A stretch of 64,000 bases of DNA from Nitrospirota bacterium (lineage in GTDB: Bacteria > Nitrospirota > Nitrospiria > Nitrospirales > Nitrospiraceae). The stretch spans positions 1 to 64,000 of the forward strand of contig JAGWTI010000003.1 in assembly GCA_028876065.1 (NCBI GenBank), in the 5' to 3' direction. Both the position numbers and the translations under genes were made by a program. Under the pieces are notes generated by a model. It saw nothing but the letters and a program-made list of their open reading frames with translations, was not told where the DNA came from and searched no databases. This document shows positions 17,893 to 27,415 of the stretch, in pieces; the stretch's first letter is position 1, and the number at the start of each line of letters is the position of its first letter.

Positions 17893-18294
17893 GTGCCCAT
17901 CTACGAATATGTCTGTCAAAGCTGCCAACACCGCTTTGAGGTCAAACAAAAAATGAGCGATCCTTCGGTGGACAGCTGCCCCCGCTGCGGGCAGCCGGTT
18001 ACCAAGGTCATTTCCGCTCCGGCGATCATGTTCAAGGGAACCGGCTGGTATGTCACCGACTATTCGGACAAGCTCAAGCCGCCCGGACAATCGGAATCAG
18101 CCGGCAAACCCTCAAACGGCCAATCCGAACAAAAGAAAGACCAGACGGCAACTCCGGCGGCCCCGGCCGCCGGCTCCTCGGAAAGCGCGCCAGCCGCCGC
18201 CCCGTCGTCCAGCAGCGGAACGAGCAGCAGCGCCGCACCGAGCTCATCGACCAGTACGACCTCGTCTTCGACTCCGGCATCGAGTTCGTCCTAG
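17893..18294 (+). CDS. FmdB-type zinc-ribbon protein with Ser/Ala/Pro-rich tail
   Basis: 133 aa from GTG 17893, after GAGGTGAGAC. Residues 1-45 form the FmdB/CxxC zinc ribbon: MPIYEYVCQSCQHRFE and CPRCGQPVTKVISAPAI, then FKGTGWYVTDY, a motif constant in this family. From about residue 65 the protein is low complexity (Lys/Gln, then Ala/Pro, then Ser/Thr), predicted disordered. Family function is obscure (putative regulatory protein). It stands alone, 169 bp after the aminotransferase. Confidence 0.85.
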   Translation: MPIYEYVCQSCQHRFEVKQKMSDPSVDSCPRCGQPVTKVISAPAIMFKGTGWYVTDYSDKLKPPGQSESAGKPSNGQSEQKKDQTATPAAPAAGSSESAPAAAPSSSSGTSSSAAPSSSTSTTSSSTPASSSS

Positions 18295-18312
18295 CCGGTC
18301 GGCGTACCTGCG

Positions 18313-18729
18313 CTAGACCTTTTTCTTGGACTTCGCCGGAGCCTTGGCCGCCGGTTTCTTCTTCCCCGGAGCGGGGGCCGGCTTGGCCGCTGCCTTGGGG
18401 GCCGCCTTCGAAGCGGACTTGCCCAGCTTGGCGGTCTTCTCACGCTCCGCGTCCAATGCCTGTTTGAGGTTGGCGATGTTGCCGGCCAATTCGCGGTTCA
18501 ACCGCGCCAACTCGTCCAAGCGAGCCTGGAGTTCCTCCTTGGCCTTCACCGCGTCCTTCAGCTGGTTGTCGAGGTTGGCCCGCTCCGCCGCGGCCGCCTG
18601 GACTTCGGCTCTAAGCTGCTCGATCTGAGCCTGGAGGGCCGGCGGCCAATAGTCGCAGCCGGCAAGCGTCGCCACCATCCCCACCGCCAACACCATTCCC
18701 CACACCCTGGTCCGCATTGCTGACGTCAT
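18313..18729 (-). CDS. Coiled-coil lipoprotein with basic Ala/Lys/Pro tail
   Basis: 138 aa from ATG 18729, preceded by AAGGAG. A lipoprotein signal peptide ends at the lipobox LAGC (Cys25), and Asp26 follows the cysteine. Residues about 35-100 form a heptad coiled coil (IEQLRAEVQ, LQARLDELARLN, LKQALDAER). The C-terminal 35 residues are Lys/Ala/Pro-rich with repeated PAKSKKK-like units, which could bind peptidoglycan, LPS or nucleic acid; this is inference. It converges with the FmdB-type gene. No family name is recognised. Confidence 0.75.
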   Translation of the reverse strand: MTSAMRTRVWGMVLAVGMVATLAGCDYWPPALQAQIEQLRAEVQAAAAERANLDNQLKDAVKAKEELQARLDELARLNRELAGNIANLKQALDAEREKTAKLGKSASKAAPKAAAKPAPAPGKKKPAAKAPAKSKKKV

Positions 18730-18814
18730 ACTTGCCCACTCCTTCCTTGATGGATGATTCGGTGCTCGTCGAGACCCACATCGTACCGGCTCGGCAAGAG
18801 GCGTCATCCGTTCC

Positions 18815-19504
18815 TCATCGTTCCAACGCCAACCCTGCCTCTGCCAGAACCGACGCGATCTGCGCGGCGGTGATCGGACCTTCCCGCAACAGGCGAATCG
18901 GCCCGGTGACATCGATCACCGTCGAAGGCTGCGCCGCCGGTGTCGCCCCTCCGTCGAGAATCGCCTCGACGTCGTTTTCCAATGACTCGCGCACTTCTTC
19001 AGCGGTCCTCGCCGGAGGCTCGCCGGAGCGATTGGCGCTCGTGCCGGTCAGCGGCCCGGTCCGCTGCAGCACTGCCTGCAATAACGGATAGGCTGAGAGG
19101 CGGACGCCAACCGTCCCGGTCCCCGCGGTCAAGGCATCGGGCAGGCCCGCCGCCGCGGGCAAGACGATCGTGAGCGGCCCGGGCCAAAACCGCCGCATCA
19201 ACAGAGTGGCGGCACGCGGCACCGCCGCCACCAGAGACGAGACCTGCGATGCGTCGGCAATCAACACCAGCAGAGGCTTGCCGTCCGCCCGCCCTTTGAT
19301 GCGGCAGACGCGGTCAATCGCTTCCGTCTGCCATGCCGCACGACCGACCGAGGCGCTGAGCGCATAAAAACTTTCGGTCGGCACCGCCAAGACCCCGCCG
19401 GCCTGCGCGATGCGCCCCGCCTCCTCCAGCGCCAATTTCATGGCGGACGGGTCGGTCATGGTCAACGTCAGTACGCGCGCCACGGATGTTCCGCTCCGTC
19501 CCAT
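18815..19504 (-). CDS. Threonylcarbamoyl-AMP synthase (Sua5/YciO/YrdC family)
   Basis: 229 aa from ATG 19504, preceded by GAGGG; a frame extension to 19588 would overlap purD. The YrdC fold is recognised by VPTESFYAL, CRIKGRADGKPLLVLI (the K-x-R and K residues that bind ATP/threonine), RRFWPGPLTIVL, and TSANRSGEP. It makes threonylcarbamoyl-AMP for t6A37 in tRNAs reading ANN codons. The short C-terminal part argues for the TsaC/YrdC-like form rather than full Sua5. It lies 13 bp after purD on the same strand. Confidence 0.9.
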   Translation of the reverse strand: MGRSGTSVARVLTLTMTDPSAMKLALEEAGRIAQAGGVLAVPTESFYALSASVGRAAWQTEAIDRVCRIKGRADGKPLLVLIADASQVSSLVAAVPRAATLLMRRFWPGPLTIVLPAAAGLPDALTAGTGTVGVRLSAYPLLQAVLQRTGPLTGTSANRSGEPPARTAEEVRESLENDVEAILDGGATPAAQPSTVIDVTGPIRLLREGPITAAQIASVLAEAGLALER

Positions 19505-19517
19505 CGCCCTCGGCCCC

Positions 19518-20795
19518 TCACCCCGTAGGCCGAATCGCCCTGGCTCCGATATCCGACCGGAAATGGCAGCCGTCGAACGAAATGGCACGAGCCTGGCCGT
19601 AGGCGCGGTCCCGGGCCTCCGCCAACCCCCTGCCGGTCGCCGTCACGCCCAACACCCGGCCTCCGGCGGTCACCACCGTTCCGTCCTGCCGCTTCGTCCC
19701 TGCGTGAAACACCACCACCTCGGACGAGCCAGACGCATCAGGCAGCCCGGTGATCGGCGTGCCTGTGGCATACGCCCCTGGATAGCCGCCCGCGGTGAGC
19801 ACCACACAGACCGCCGCCCGGTCATGCCATTCGATCGGCAGTTGGTCAAGACGATGTTCCACCACCGCCTCCAGAACCGTCACCAAATCGGTCTTCAGAA
19901 GCGGCAACACGACCTGCGTTTCCGGATCGCCGAACCGCGCATTGAACTCCAGGACATAGGGCTGGCCGCGCACGATCATGAGGCCCGCATACAGAACGCC
20001 TTGAAACGGACTGCCCATTTTCGACAGAGCTTCGATCGTCGGGCGCAGCACCTGTTGCAACACCGTCTCGCGAAGCGCGGGCGTCGCCAAGGGAGCCGGA
20101 GCATAGGCACCCATCCCGCCGGTGTTGGGCCCCGTATCGCCGTCCCCGACCCGCTTGTGGTCCTGCGCTCCCACCATCGGCACCACCGTCTTGCCGTCGG
20201 CAAAGGCCATGAGGGTCAGCTCTTCTCCGTCCAGAAATTCCTCGATGACGACCCGGCGACCGGCCTGCCCGAATGTGTCGCGTTCCAACATATCTCTCAC
20301 AGCCTGGACGGCCTGCTCGCGTGTGGTGGCGATCACGACGCCTTTGCCTTGCGCCAGCCCGTCGGCCTTCACCACGAGCGGAAGTGGATGTGGTTCGAGA
20401 TAGTCCAGCGCCGGCTTGAGCGCATCGAAACTGCGCGCCGCGGCCGTAGGAATCCGATGACGGACCAGCAGGTCCTTCGTAAAACTCTTGCTGGCTTCGA
20501 TCTGCGCCGCCCCGCGGGTCGGCCCAAAGATGCGAAGCTTGGCCTTCCGGAACTCGTCCACAATACCCGCGGCAAGCGGCGCCTCCGGCCCGACCACGGT
20601 CAGATCGATCTTCTCCGCCGTCACGAAGGCCTTCAACGCCGCCACATCGTCGGCCTTGATCGGCACGCATCGCGCCAGTTGCTCGATGCCGGCATTGCCG
20701 GGCGCGCAGACGATGGAGGACACGCGGGGGCTCCGGGCAAGCTTCCACACAAGGGCATGCTCGCGTCCCCCGCTACCGATGACGAGAATTTTCAC
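19518..20795 (-). CDS. purD: Phosphoribosylamine--glycine ligase
   Basis: 425 aa from GTG 20795; an in-frame TTG at 20813 is less likely. It starts KILVIGSGGREHALVWKL, the GARS N-domain hallmark, followed by the ATP-grasp segment VKADGLAQGKGV and the signature EFNARFGDPETQ. It joins glycine to phosphoribosylamine, step two of purine synthesis. It is downstream of purH on the same strand with 82 bp between them, suggesting a shared purine transcript. Confidence 0.97.
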   Translation of the reverse strand: MKILVIGSGGREHALVWKLARSPRVSSIVCAPGNAGIEQLARCVPIKADDVAALKAFVTAEKIDLTVVGPEAPLAAGIVDEFRKAKLRIFGPTRGAAQIEASKSFTKDLLVRHRIPTAAARSFDALKPALDYLEPHPLPLVVKADGLAQGKGVVIATTREQAVQAVRDMLERDTFGQAGRRVVIEEFLDGEELTLMAFADGKTVVPMVGAQDHKRVGDGDTGPNTGGMGAYAPAPLATPALRETVLQQVLRPTIEALSKMGSPFQGVLYAGLMIVRGQPYVLEFNARFGDPETQVVLPLLKTDLVTVLEAVVEHRLDQLPIEWHDRAAVCVVLTAGGYPGAYATGTPITGLPDASGSSEVVVFHAGTKRQDGTVVTAGGRVLGVTATGRGLAEARDRAYGQARAISFDGCHFRSDIGARAIRPTG

Positions 20796-20877
20796 AGGGA
20801 AACCTTGCTGCAAGAAAAAAACAGGAAACTGAAATGGATGGCAGGTCGCTTCAGAATGCGGTGACGCTCCAAAGCCA

Positions 20878-22431
20878 TCAGTGCCTGAAATGTCTCATGC
20901 CGGTGAGAATCATCGCCATGTGGTGTTCGTCCGCCGCCGCGATCACTTCCTGATCGCGAATCGATCCGCCCGGCTGAATGACGGTCGTGATCCCCGCCTG
21001 CGCCGCCGCATCCAGCCCGTCCCGGAAGGGAAAGAAGGCGTCCGATGCCATCACACAGCCCTTGACGGGCAACACCGCCTTCATGCCGGCCAGCTTGACC
21101 GAATCCACCCGGCTCATCTGCCCGGCGCCGATCCCGACGGTCTGCCCCGCTCGCGCATAGATAATGGCGTTGGACTTCACATGCTTGCAGACTTTCCAGG
21201 CAAAGGCGCAGGCCGCATACTCTTCGTCCGTGGGCTTCCGCTTGGTTGGCACCGTCAGCTGGCGCAGATCCCCCAACGCGCCCAAGTCGCGATCCTGCAC
21301 GATGAGCCCGCCCACCAGCTTCTTCAGATCCATACCATCCCGCTGGGTCAAGGTCAGCGGCCCGACGTCCAACAAGCGAAGATCCTTCTTGCGCTTCAAC
21401 TCGGCCAGCGCATCCGCGTCATATCCAGGCGCCACGACGACTTCGACAAAGGTGGAGGTGATTTCCTTCGCCGCCGCCAGGTCCACCGGACGATTGAATG
21501 CGATCACGCCGCCGAACGCCGAGACCGGATCGGTTTCCCGCGCCTTCACATAGGCTTCCACGGGACTCGCGCCCAACGCCACCCCGCAGGGATTGTTGTG
21601 TTTCACGATGACGACGGCCGTCGAATCCGCAAATTCCTTGGCGAGTTCCAGCGCCGAATTGGCATCCAGGTAATTGTTGTAGGACATGGCCTTGCCGTGC
21701 AGCGTCTTGGCCCGGGACACGGACGGCTCGCGGCTCCCCAGTTCGCGATAGAACGCGCCCTGTTGATGCGGGTTTTCCCCATAGCGAAGCGTCTCGACTT
21801 TCTCAAAGGTCAGCGACAACATCGGCGGGAACTGGGCGCTCCCTCCCTGCTGTTGCGCCAGATAATTGGCGATCAGGCTGTCGTAGCGGGCCGTATGCTG
21901 GAACACTTTGCCGGCCAACTCCCGCCGCAGCTCCTGGGTCACCGCGCCGGCCTTGAGCGCCTCCAGCACCCGGCCATAGTCGGCCGGGTCCACGACCACC
22001 GCGACGTCCTCGTGATTCTTGGCCGCGGACCGGAGCATCGACGGCCCGCCGATATCGATGTTCTCGATGGCTTCTTCGAACGCACAGTTGGGCTTGGCAA
22101 TGGTGGCTTCGAAAGGATAGAGATTGACGACGACCACATCGATGGGGCCGATCCCATGCTGCTGCATCTGCGCAACATGTTGCGGCAACGAGCGGCGCCC
22201 CAGGAGCCCGCCATGAATCTTGGGATGCAACGTCTTCACACGGCCGTCCAGAATCTCCGGCGAGCCGGTATAGGCCGCCACGTCCGTCACCGCCACGCCC
22301 GCGTCCCGCAAGGCTTTGGCCGTGCCGCCCGTCGAGAGGATTTCCGCCCCCAGCGCAGCCAGTCCCTTGGCCATCTCCACTACGCCGGTTTTGTCCGAGA
22401 CACTGATCAACGCCCGCTTGATTCCGGCCAT
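20878..22431 (-). CDS. purH: Bifunctional AICAR formyltransferase/IMP cyclohydrolase
   Basis: 517 aa, typical length. The N-terminal MGS-like IMP cyclohydrolase domain ([44 protein letters not shown]) is followed by the formyltransferase domain with the [11 protein letters not shown] signature and a C-terminal [17 protein letters not shown]. It catalyses the last two steps to IMP. ATG 22431 follows GGGAGAGG. A promoter is proposed at 22477-22506. Confidence 0.98.
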   Translation of the reverse strand: MAGIKRALISVSDKTGVVEMAKGLAALGAEILSTGGTAKALRDAGVAVTDVAAYTGSPEILDGRVKTLHPKIHGGLLGRRSLPQHVAQMQQHGIGPIDVVVVNLYPFEATIAKPNCAFEEAIENIDIGGPSMLRSAAKNHEDVAVVVDPADYGRVLEALKAGAVTQELRRELAGKVFQHTARYDSLIANYLAQQQGGSAQFPPMLSLTFEKVETLRYGENPHQQGAFYRELGSREPSVSRAKTLHGKAMSYNNYLDANSALELAKEFADSTAVVIVKHNNPCGVALGASPVEAYVKARETDPVSAFGGVIAFNRPVDLAAAKEITSTFVEVVVAPGYDADALAELKRKKDLRLLDVGPLTLTQRDGMDLKKLVGGLIVQDRDLGALGDLRQLTVPTKRKPTDEEYAACAFAWKVCKHVKSNAIIYARAGQTVGIGAGQMSRVDSVKLAGMKAVLPVKGCVMASDAFFPFRDGLDAAAQAGITTVIQPGGSIRDQEVIAAADEHHMAMILTGMRHFRH

Positions 22432-22476
22432 GGCCTCTCCCTTGTGATGCAGTTGGCACCGTCAAAAACGCGGCAA

Positions 22477-22506
22477 AGAATATCAGATACCTTCGCGAAG
22501 TTTCAA
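22477..22506 (-). promoter_or_regulatory. Probable purH(-purD) promoter with a palindrome in the spacer
   Basis: On the minus strand TTGAAA (22501-22506) and TATTCT (22477-22482) are 18 bases apart and lie about 50 bases before the purH ATG. The spacer contains a perfect ten-base palindrome CTTCGCGAAG (22491-22500), a plausible operator position; no regulator is identified. Confidence 0.5.
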
Positions 22507-22844
22507 GGCAAGCGCACGAGAAGGAACATGCTAGGGCTCGAAGCGAATCCACCGCATGCAATCCAAATTTCCTGCCGCCCTACTCTAAGGGTGTGCCGAG
22601 ACTCGGCGCGAACTCAGCCGAAGGAGTGGGCACCTTGCAAGACTCTGCCGGGAAGGAAAGCGGGAACTGACTGAGTCCGCGAAGGAATTCCCGAAGGGCG
22701 CACGGCGCGATGAATAAAGAGCGCCACGTCTGTGCGCGCCGCCGAGGCGGTGAGGCGGCCGGGACTCCACCCTCTGTGGCAAGACGGGCCGCTCCGGAGG
22801 CGCTGACGCAACAGAACCTGGCACACCCGCTCCCACCCTTTTCG
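22507..22844. other. Non-coding stretch between purH and dnaE promoters
   Basis: Together with its flanks this is a 463-bp gap between two divergent genes. It is GC-rich and contains small open frames on both strands without ribosome sites or recognisable products. Short GC-rich hairpins are possible (for example around GCGCCGCCGAGGCGG). I compared it by eye with common riboswitch and small-RNA cores and recognised none. Confidence 0.5.
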
Positions 22845-22873
22845 TTGACTTCCTGCCCCCCTGCGAATACAAT
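22845..22873 (+). promoter_or_regulatory. Sigma-70-type promoter of dnaE
   Basis: TTGACT (22845-22850) and TACAAT (22868-22873) are separated by exactly 17 bases. The predicted start of transcription is near 22880, leaving a leader of about 15 bases containing GAGGGA before the GTG at 22895. Confidence 0.7.
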
Positions 22874-22894
22874 TTCCCAACTGAGGGACCTCCC

Positions 22895-25800
22895 GTGCCT
22901 GCCCAATTCGTCCACTTACACCTCCATACTCAGTACAGCCTGCTCGACGGGGCGAACCAGATTGACCCGTTGATCCGACAGGTCAAGGGTTTCGGCATGC
23001 CGGCCGTGGCGATCACGGACCACGGGAACATGTTCGGCGCCATCGAGTTCTATCAGAAGGCCAAGGCCGGGGGCGTCAAACCGATCATCGGCTGCGAGGC
23101 CTACCTGGCCCCGGGCAGCCGTACGACCAAGGACAGCGGCCTTGCCAACAACGACTACTACCATCTGATTCTGCTCGCGGCCAACTTGAAGGGCTATCAG
23201 AACCTCATCAAGCTGGTGAGCAAAGCCTATCTGGAAGGTTTCTACTACAAGCCGCGCATGGACAAGGAGTTGCTCAAGGAACATCACGAAGGGCTGATCG
23301 CCCTGTCCGGCTGCCTGAGCGGCGAAGTCGCCTACCTGATCGGGCAGAAGGACATGGAGGGGGCGACCAAGGCAGCCGGCGAATATCAGGACATTTTCGG
23401 GAAAGACCATTACTACCTGGAGATCCAGGCCAACGGGCTGGAGCACCAGCGCATCGCGAACAAGGGGCTCCTGGAGATCCACAAGAAGCTGGGCATTCCC
23501 CTTGCCGGCACCAACGATTGCCACTATCTGAAGAAGGACGACGCTAAGCCGCACGATGTGATGCTCTGTCTCCAGACCGGCAAGACTCTCAACGATCCGA
23601 ACCGCATGAAATTCGACACGGACCAGCTCTACGTCAAGTCCACCGACGAGATGGTCGCGGAGTTCGGCGAGACGCCGCAGGCCGTACTCAACACCTGCCG
23701 CATCGCGGAGCAGTGCGATCTCAATCTGCCGCTGAACAAGAGCTACCTGCCCCAGTACAAAGTCCCGGAGGGAGAGACGCGGGAGAGCTACCTGGAGAAA
23801 CTCGCACTGCAAGGGCTCGCCGATCGGCTCAAGGAGCGACCACCCAGCGGACTGCGCGAGGCCTATGACCTGCGGCTGCGCGAGGAGCTGACCGTCATCA
23901 TGTCCATGGGCTACGCCGGTTACTTCCTCATCGTGTGGGACATCATCAACTACGCCCGCTCCCACGGCATCCCGGTCGGACCGGGCCGCGGTTCCGCCGC
24001 GGGCAGTCTGGTGGCGTATGCGTTGCGGATCACCGACTTGGACCCCCTGGCCTACGGCCTTCTGTTCGAACGATTCCTGAACCCCGAACGCATCTCCCTC
24101 CCCGACATCGACATGGACTTCTGCATGGACCGCCGGGGCGAAGTCATCAACTACGTGATCGACAAATACGGCAAGGACCATGTCTGCCAAATCATCACGT
24201 TCGGCACGATGAAGGCCAAGGCCGCCATTCGGGACGTGGGTCGCGTGCTGGAGATGCCCTATGCGGACGTGGACCGGATCGCCAAGCTGGTGCCCGACGA
24301 TTTGAAGATGACCCTGGACAAGGCCCTGGAACAGGAGCCGCGCCTGAAGGAACTGACGGAGACCGACTCGAAAGTGGCCGAGCTGATGGAGACGGCCCGC
24401 GCGCTGGAAGGGCTGGCGCGGCACGCCTCCACCCATGCGGCCGGCGTGGTCATTTCCGACGAACCCCTCACGGACCACGTGCCCCTCTACAAGGGCGCGA
24501 ACGACGAAATCGTGACCCAATACTCGATGGGGGACGTGGAAAAAATCGGGCTGGTGAAGTTCGACTTTTTGGGCCTCAAGACCCTGACCATGATCGCCCA
24601 CGCCGAACGACTGATCAACGCGAGACGGCCCGAGGACCCTCCTTTTTCGACGGCCGCCTTGCCCTTGGATGACGCCCGGACCTTCGCCCTCCTCTCCTCC
24701 GGCAAGACCATGGGCCTCTTCCAGTTGGAAAGCGCCGGGATGCGCGACCTCCTGGTCGGGCTTCGCCCGGATCGGTTTGAGGACATTATCGCCATCATCG
24801 CCCTCTATCGCCCCGGCCCGATGGACCTGATCCCCGACTTCATCAAAGCCAAGCAGGGCAAGATTCCCGTCACCTATTTCGGCATTCCTGCGCTGGAACC
24901 GATCCTCAAGGAAACCTATGGGGTCATCGTGTACCAGGAACAGGTGATGGCGATCGCCAACAAAATGGCGGGCTTCTCGCTCGGGCAAGCCGACATCTTG
25001 CGGCGCGCCATGGGTAAGAAGAAGCAGGAGGAGATGGACAAGCTCCAGGCCAAGTTCCTGGAAGGCGCCAAGCAGCACAAGCTCTCCGAAAACAAGGCCC
25101 AGACCCTGTTCGAACTCATCAAGAAGTTCGCCGGCTACGGGTTCAATAAATCCCACGCCGCGGCCTATGCGTTGGTGACCTACCAGACCGCCTATTTGAA
25201 GGCTCACTACCCGACCGAATTCATGGCCGCCCTGCTCACCAGCGAAATGGGCAACACCGACAAGGTGGTGCGCTACATCAGCGAATGCCGCGAGTTGGAG
25301 ATCCTGGTCCTGCCGCCGGACGTGAACGAAAGCGACAAGGATTTCTCGGTGACGACGGAGGGCGTGCGTTTCGGCCTCGCGGCGATCAAGAATGTCGGAG
25401 AGGGACCGATCGAAGCCATTATCGAGGCGCGGACCAAGCAAGGCCCCTATGCCTCCTTCTTCGACTTCTGCCACCGGGTGGATACGAGGAAAATCAACAA
25501 ACGGACCATCGAGTGCCTGATCAAAGCCGGCGCCTTCGATTCCAGCGGGGCCAGACGGGCCCAGATGGCCGCCGTGCTCGACCGCACCATCGATCAGACG
25601 GCGGCGGCCCAGCGGGCCGAGTCTCATGGACAGACCAGTATTTTTTCCGCCATGGAGCCGGAAGTGGACGTCGCCACCGGACGGTCCGTGCTGCCCGTAG
25701 ACGAAAGCCTGCCGGACGTGCCGGAATGGGATCAGGGGCAGCGGCTCAAGTATGAACGGGAGCTGACCGGGTTCTACATCACGGCCCACCCGCTGGCCCG

Positions 25801-26365
25801 CTACGAGGCCGCCATCGCCAAGTTCGCGACCACGAGCACGGAAAAACTCGCGGAAACGCCCGATGGCAAAGAAGTCAAACTATGTGGCATCATTACGACG
25901 ATCAAGAGCCTGACGACGAAGAAGGGCGACCGGATGGCCTACGTCCAGCTCGAAGATCCCCAGGGGTTGGTGGAAGTGATCGTGTTCCCCAATCTCTTCC
26001 AAGCCGCCGGTCCGCTCCTCACGGCCGAGAGCATCATTCAAGTGACCGGGACCGTGGACCGAGCCGAAAAGGGCATCAGGATCAAGGGCACCAAGATCGA
26101 AGCCTTGCCGGAACTCCAAACCCGCCAGGTGGCCAAGGTGAACCTCCACCTCGGCAACACACCGGAGACCGAGCAACGGTTGCCCCAACTCTACACGCTG
26201 CTGAGTCGGCACCCGGGTCCGGCGGCCATTTCACTGACGTTTCATCTGGCCCCCAACCTGGAGGCCGATACGGCCCCCCTCCCCAGCTTCACCGTGTCGC
26301 CGAGCGAGAAGTTTGTGACCGAAGTAGAGGCCTTGCTGGGCAAGGGAACAGTGGCTTTGCTATAA
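22895..26365 (+). CDS. dnaE: DNA polymerase III alpha subunit
   Basis: 1156 aa from GTG 22895. Domain order: PHP domain (HLHLHTQYSLLDG, then ITDHGNMFG), palm with VGPGRGSAAGSLV and the catalytic aspartates Asp404/Asp406 in PDIDMDF, the fingers and thumb (GFNKSHAAAYAL), helix-hairpin-helix region, and a C-terminal OB fold (GDRMAYVQLEDPQGLVEVIV). It is the replicative polymerase subunit of the DnaE1 class by length and order. The PHP histidines are retained, so a metal-binding PHP site is possible. accA follows after 42 bp. Confidence 0.98.
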   Translation: MPAQFVHLHLHTQYSLLDGANQIDPLIRQVKGFGMPAVAITDHGNMFGAIEFYQKAKAGGVKPIIGCEAYLAPGSRTTKDSGLANNDYYHLILLAANLKGYQNLIKLVSKAYLEGFYYKPRMDKELLKEHHEGLIALSGCLSGEVAYLIGQKDMEGATKAAGEYQDIFGKDHYYLEIQANGLEHQRIANKGLLEIHKKLGIPLAGTNDCHYLKKDDAKPHDVMLCLQTGKTLNDPNRMKFDTDQLYVKSTDEMVAEFGETPQAVLNTCRIAEQCDLNLPLNKSYLPQYKVPEGETRESYLEKLALQGLADRLKERPPSGLREAYDLRLREELTVIMSMGYAGYFLIVWDIINYARSHGIPVGPGRGSAAGSLVAYALRITDLDPLAYGLLFERFLNPERISLPDIDMDFCMDRRGEVINYVIDKYGKDHVCQIITFGTMKAKAAIRDVGRVLEMPYADVDRIAKLVPDDLKMTLDKALEQEPRLKELTETDSKVAELMETARALEGLARHASTHAAGVVISDEPLTDHVPLYKGANDEIVTQYSMGDVEKIGLVKFDFLGLKTLTMIAHAERLINARRPEDPPFSTAALPLDDARTFALLSSGKTMGLFQLESAGMRDLLVGLRPDRFEDIIAIIALYRPGPMDLIPDFIKAKQGKIPVTYFGIPALEPILKETYGVIVYQEQVMAIANKMAGFSLGQADILRRAMGKKKQEEMDKLQAKFLEGAKQHKLSENKAQTLFELIKKFAGYGFNKSHAAAYALVTYQTAYLKAHYPTEFMAALLTSEMGNTDKVVRYISECRELEILVLPPDVNESDKDFSVTTEGVRFGLAAIKNVGEGPIEAIIEARTKQGPYASFFDFCHRVDTRKINKRTIECLIKAGAFDSSGARRAQMAAVLDRTIDQTAAAQRAESHGQTSIFSAMEPEVDVATGRSVLPVDESLPDVPEWDQGQRLKYERELTGFYITAHPLARYEAAIAKFATTSTEKLAETPDGKEVKLCGIITTIKSLTTKKGDRMAYVQLEDPQGLVEVIVFPNLFQAAGPLLTAESIIQVTGTVDRAEKGIRIKGTKIEALPELQTRQVAKVNLHLGNTPETEQRLPQLYTLLSRHPGPAAISLTFHLAPNLEADTAPLPSFTVSPSEKFVTEVEALLGKGTVALL

Positions 26366-26407
26366 TGGCAAAATTGCTCTTGAATATCATGATATTGAAT
26401 CATTAAC

Positions 26408-27376
26408 ATGAAGGACTACCTGGACTTCGAAAAACCTATCCGCGACCTTGAGGAGCGGATCGAGAAGCTGGTCGGCGCCTCGACCGGACGAGCGTCTGCA
26501 CAGGACGAGATCCGAAAGCTCAAGGCAAAGCTGGCCCAGACGGAGACAGAACTCTACGCCTCCCTGTCCCCCTGGCAGCGCACGCAGATCGCCCGTCACG
26601 CCCAGCGCCCCTCGATTCAGGACTATATCAACGCCTTCTGTCGCGACTTTCTGGAACTGCACGGAGACCGAGCTTTCGCCGACGACCAAGCCATCCTGGG
26701 CGGGCTGGCGACGTTTGGCGGCCGCTCCGTCATGGTCATCGGCCACCAAAAGGGCAAGACGCTCAAGGAACGGATGCTTCGGAATTTCGGCATGCCGAAC
26801 CCCGAGGGCTATCGCAAGGCGTTGCGCTTGATGAAACTGGCGGAAAAGTTCGACCGCCCCATTCTCACGTTTATCGATACGCCGGGCGCCTATCCTGGCA
26901 TCGGCGCCGAAGAACGGGGGCAGGCGGAAGCCATCGCGCGCAACCTGCTGGTCATGGCGCGGCTGCGGGTGCCGATGCTGTCAGTGGTGATCGGAGAAGG
27001 CGGAAGCGGCGGGGCTCTCGCGTTGGGCGTCACCGACCGCGTGTTGATGCTGGAACATTCCGTCTATTCGGTCATTTCGCCGGAAGGCTGCGCCGCCATT
27101 CTGTGGGACAACCCGGCTAAAGCGCCGGACGCAGCCGCCGCGCTCAAGATGACGGCCAGCGACTTGGCCACCCTCAAGATTATCGACGAAATCATCCCGG
27201 AACCGATCGGCGGGGCGCATCGTGATCCTCAAGCCATGGCCGAACGGGTGGCCAAAGCCCTCACGACCCATCTGTCGCAGTTGGAAGAACTTTTGGCGGA
27301 AGAACTCTTGACTCAGCGAGATCAGAAGTACCGGCAGATGGGCGTGTTCACCGATCCGCCCCCACCGGTCTCCTGA
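26408..27376 (+). CDS. accA: Acetyl-CoA carboxylase carboxyltransferase subunit alpha
   Basis: 322 aa. It starts DYLDFEKPIRDLEERIEKL, with the family's N-terminal helix, then RPSIQDYI, ELHGDRAFADD, HQKGKTLKERMLRNFGM, TFIDTPGAYPG and GEGGSGGALALGV, all typical AccA motifs. With AccD it transfers the carboxyl group from biotin to acetyl-CoA, the first committed fatty-acid step. dnaE-accA adjacency is common. No clear ribosome site precedes ATG 26408; coupling to dnaE transcription is likely. Confidence 0.98.
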   Translation: MKDYLDFEKPIRDLEERIEKLVGASTGRASAQDEIRKLKAKLAQTETELYASLSPWQRTQIARHAQRPSIQDYINAFCRDFLELHGDRAFADDQAILGGLATFGGRSVMVIGHQKGKTLKERMLRNFGMPNPEGYRKALRLMKLAEKFDRPILTFIDTPGAYPGIGAEERGQAEAIARNLLVMARLRVPMLSVVIGEGGSGGALALGVTDRVLMLEHSVYSVISPEGCAAILWDNPAKAPDAAAALKMTASDLATLKIIDEIIPEPIGGAHRDPQAMAERVAKALTTHLSQLEELLAEELLTQRDQKYRQMGVFTDPPPPVS

Positions 27377-27415
27377 TCGTTTCGGCAGCGCCTTTCCCGC
27401 CAGGATCCCGCCGCC

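Noticed and set aside
22550-22844. Possible cobalamin-type riboswitch or small RNA in the purH-dnaE gap
   Set aside because: Fragments such as GGGAAGG occur but the conserved core and pairing pattern were not found.
22580-22915. Minus-strand 111-codon frame between purH and dnaE
   Set aside because: It runs over the dnaE promoter and start; low-complexity peptide without match.
22916-25789. Very long open frame on the minus strand opposite dnaE
   Set aside because: Antisense shadow of a GC-rich gene; the peptide has no family resemblance.
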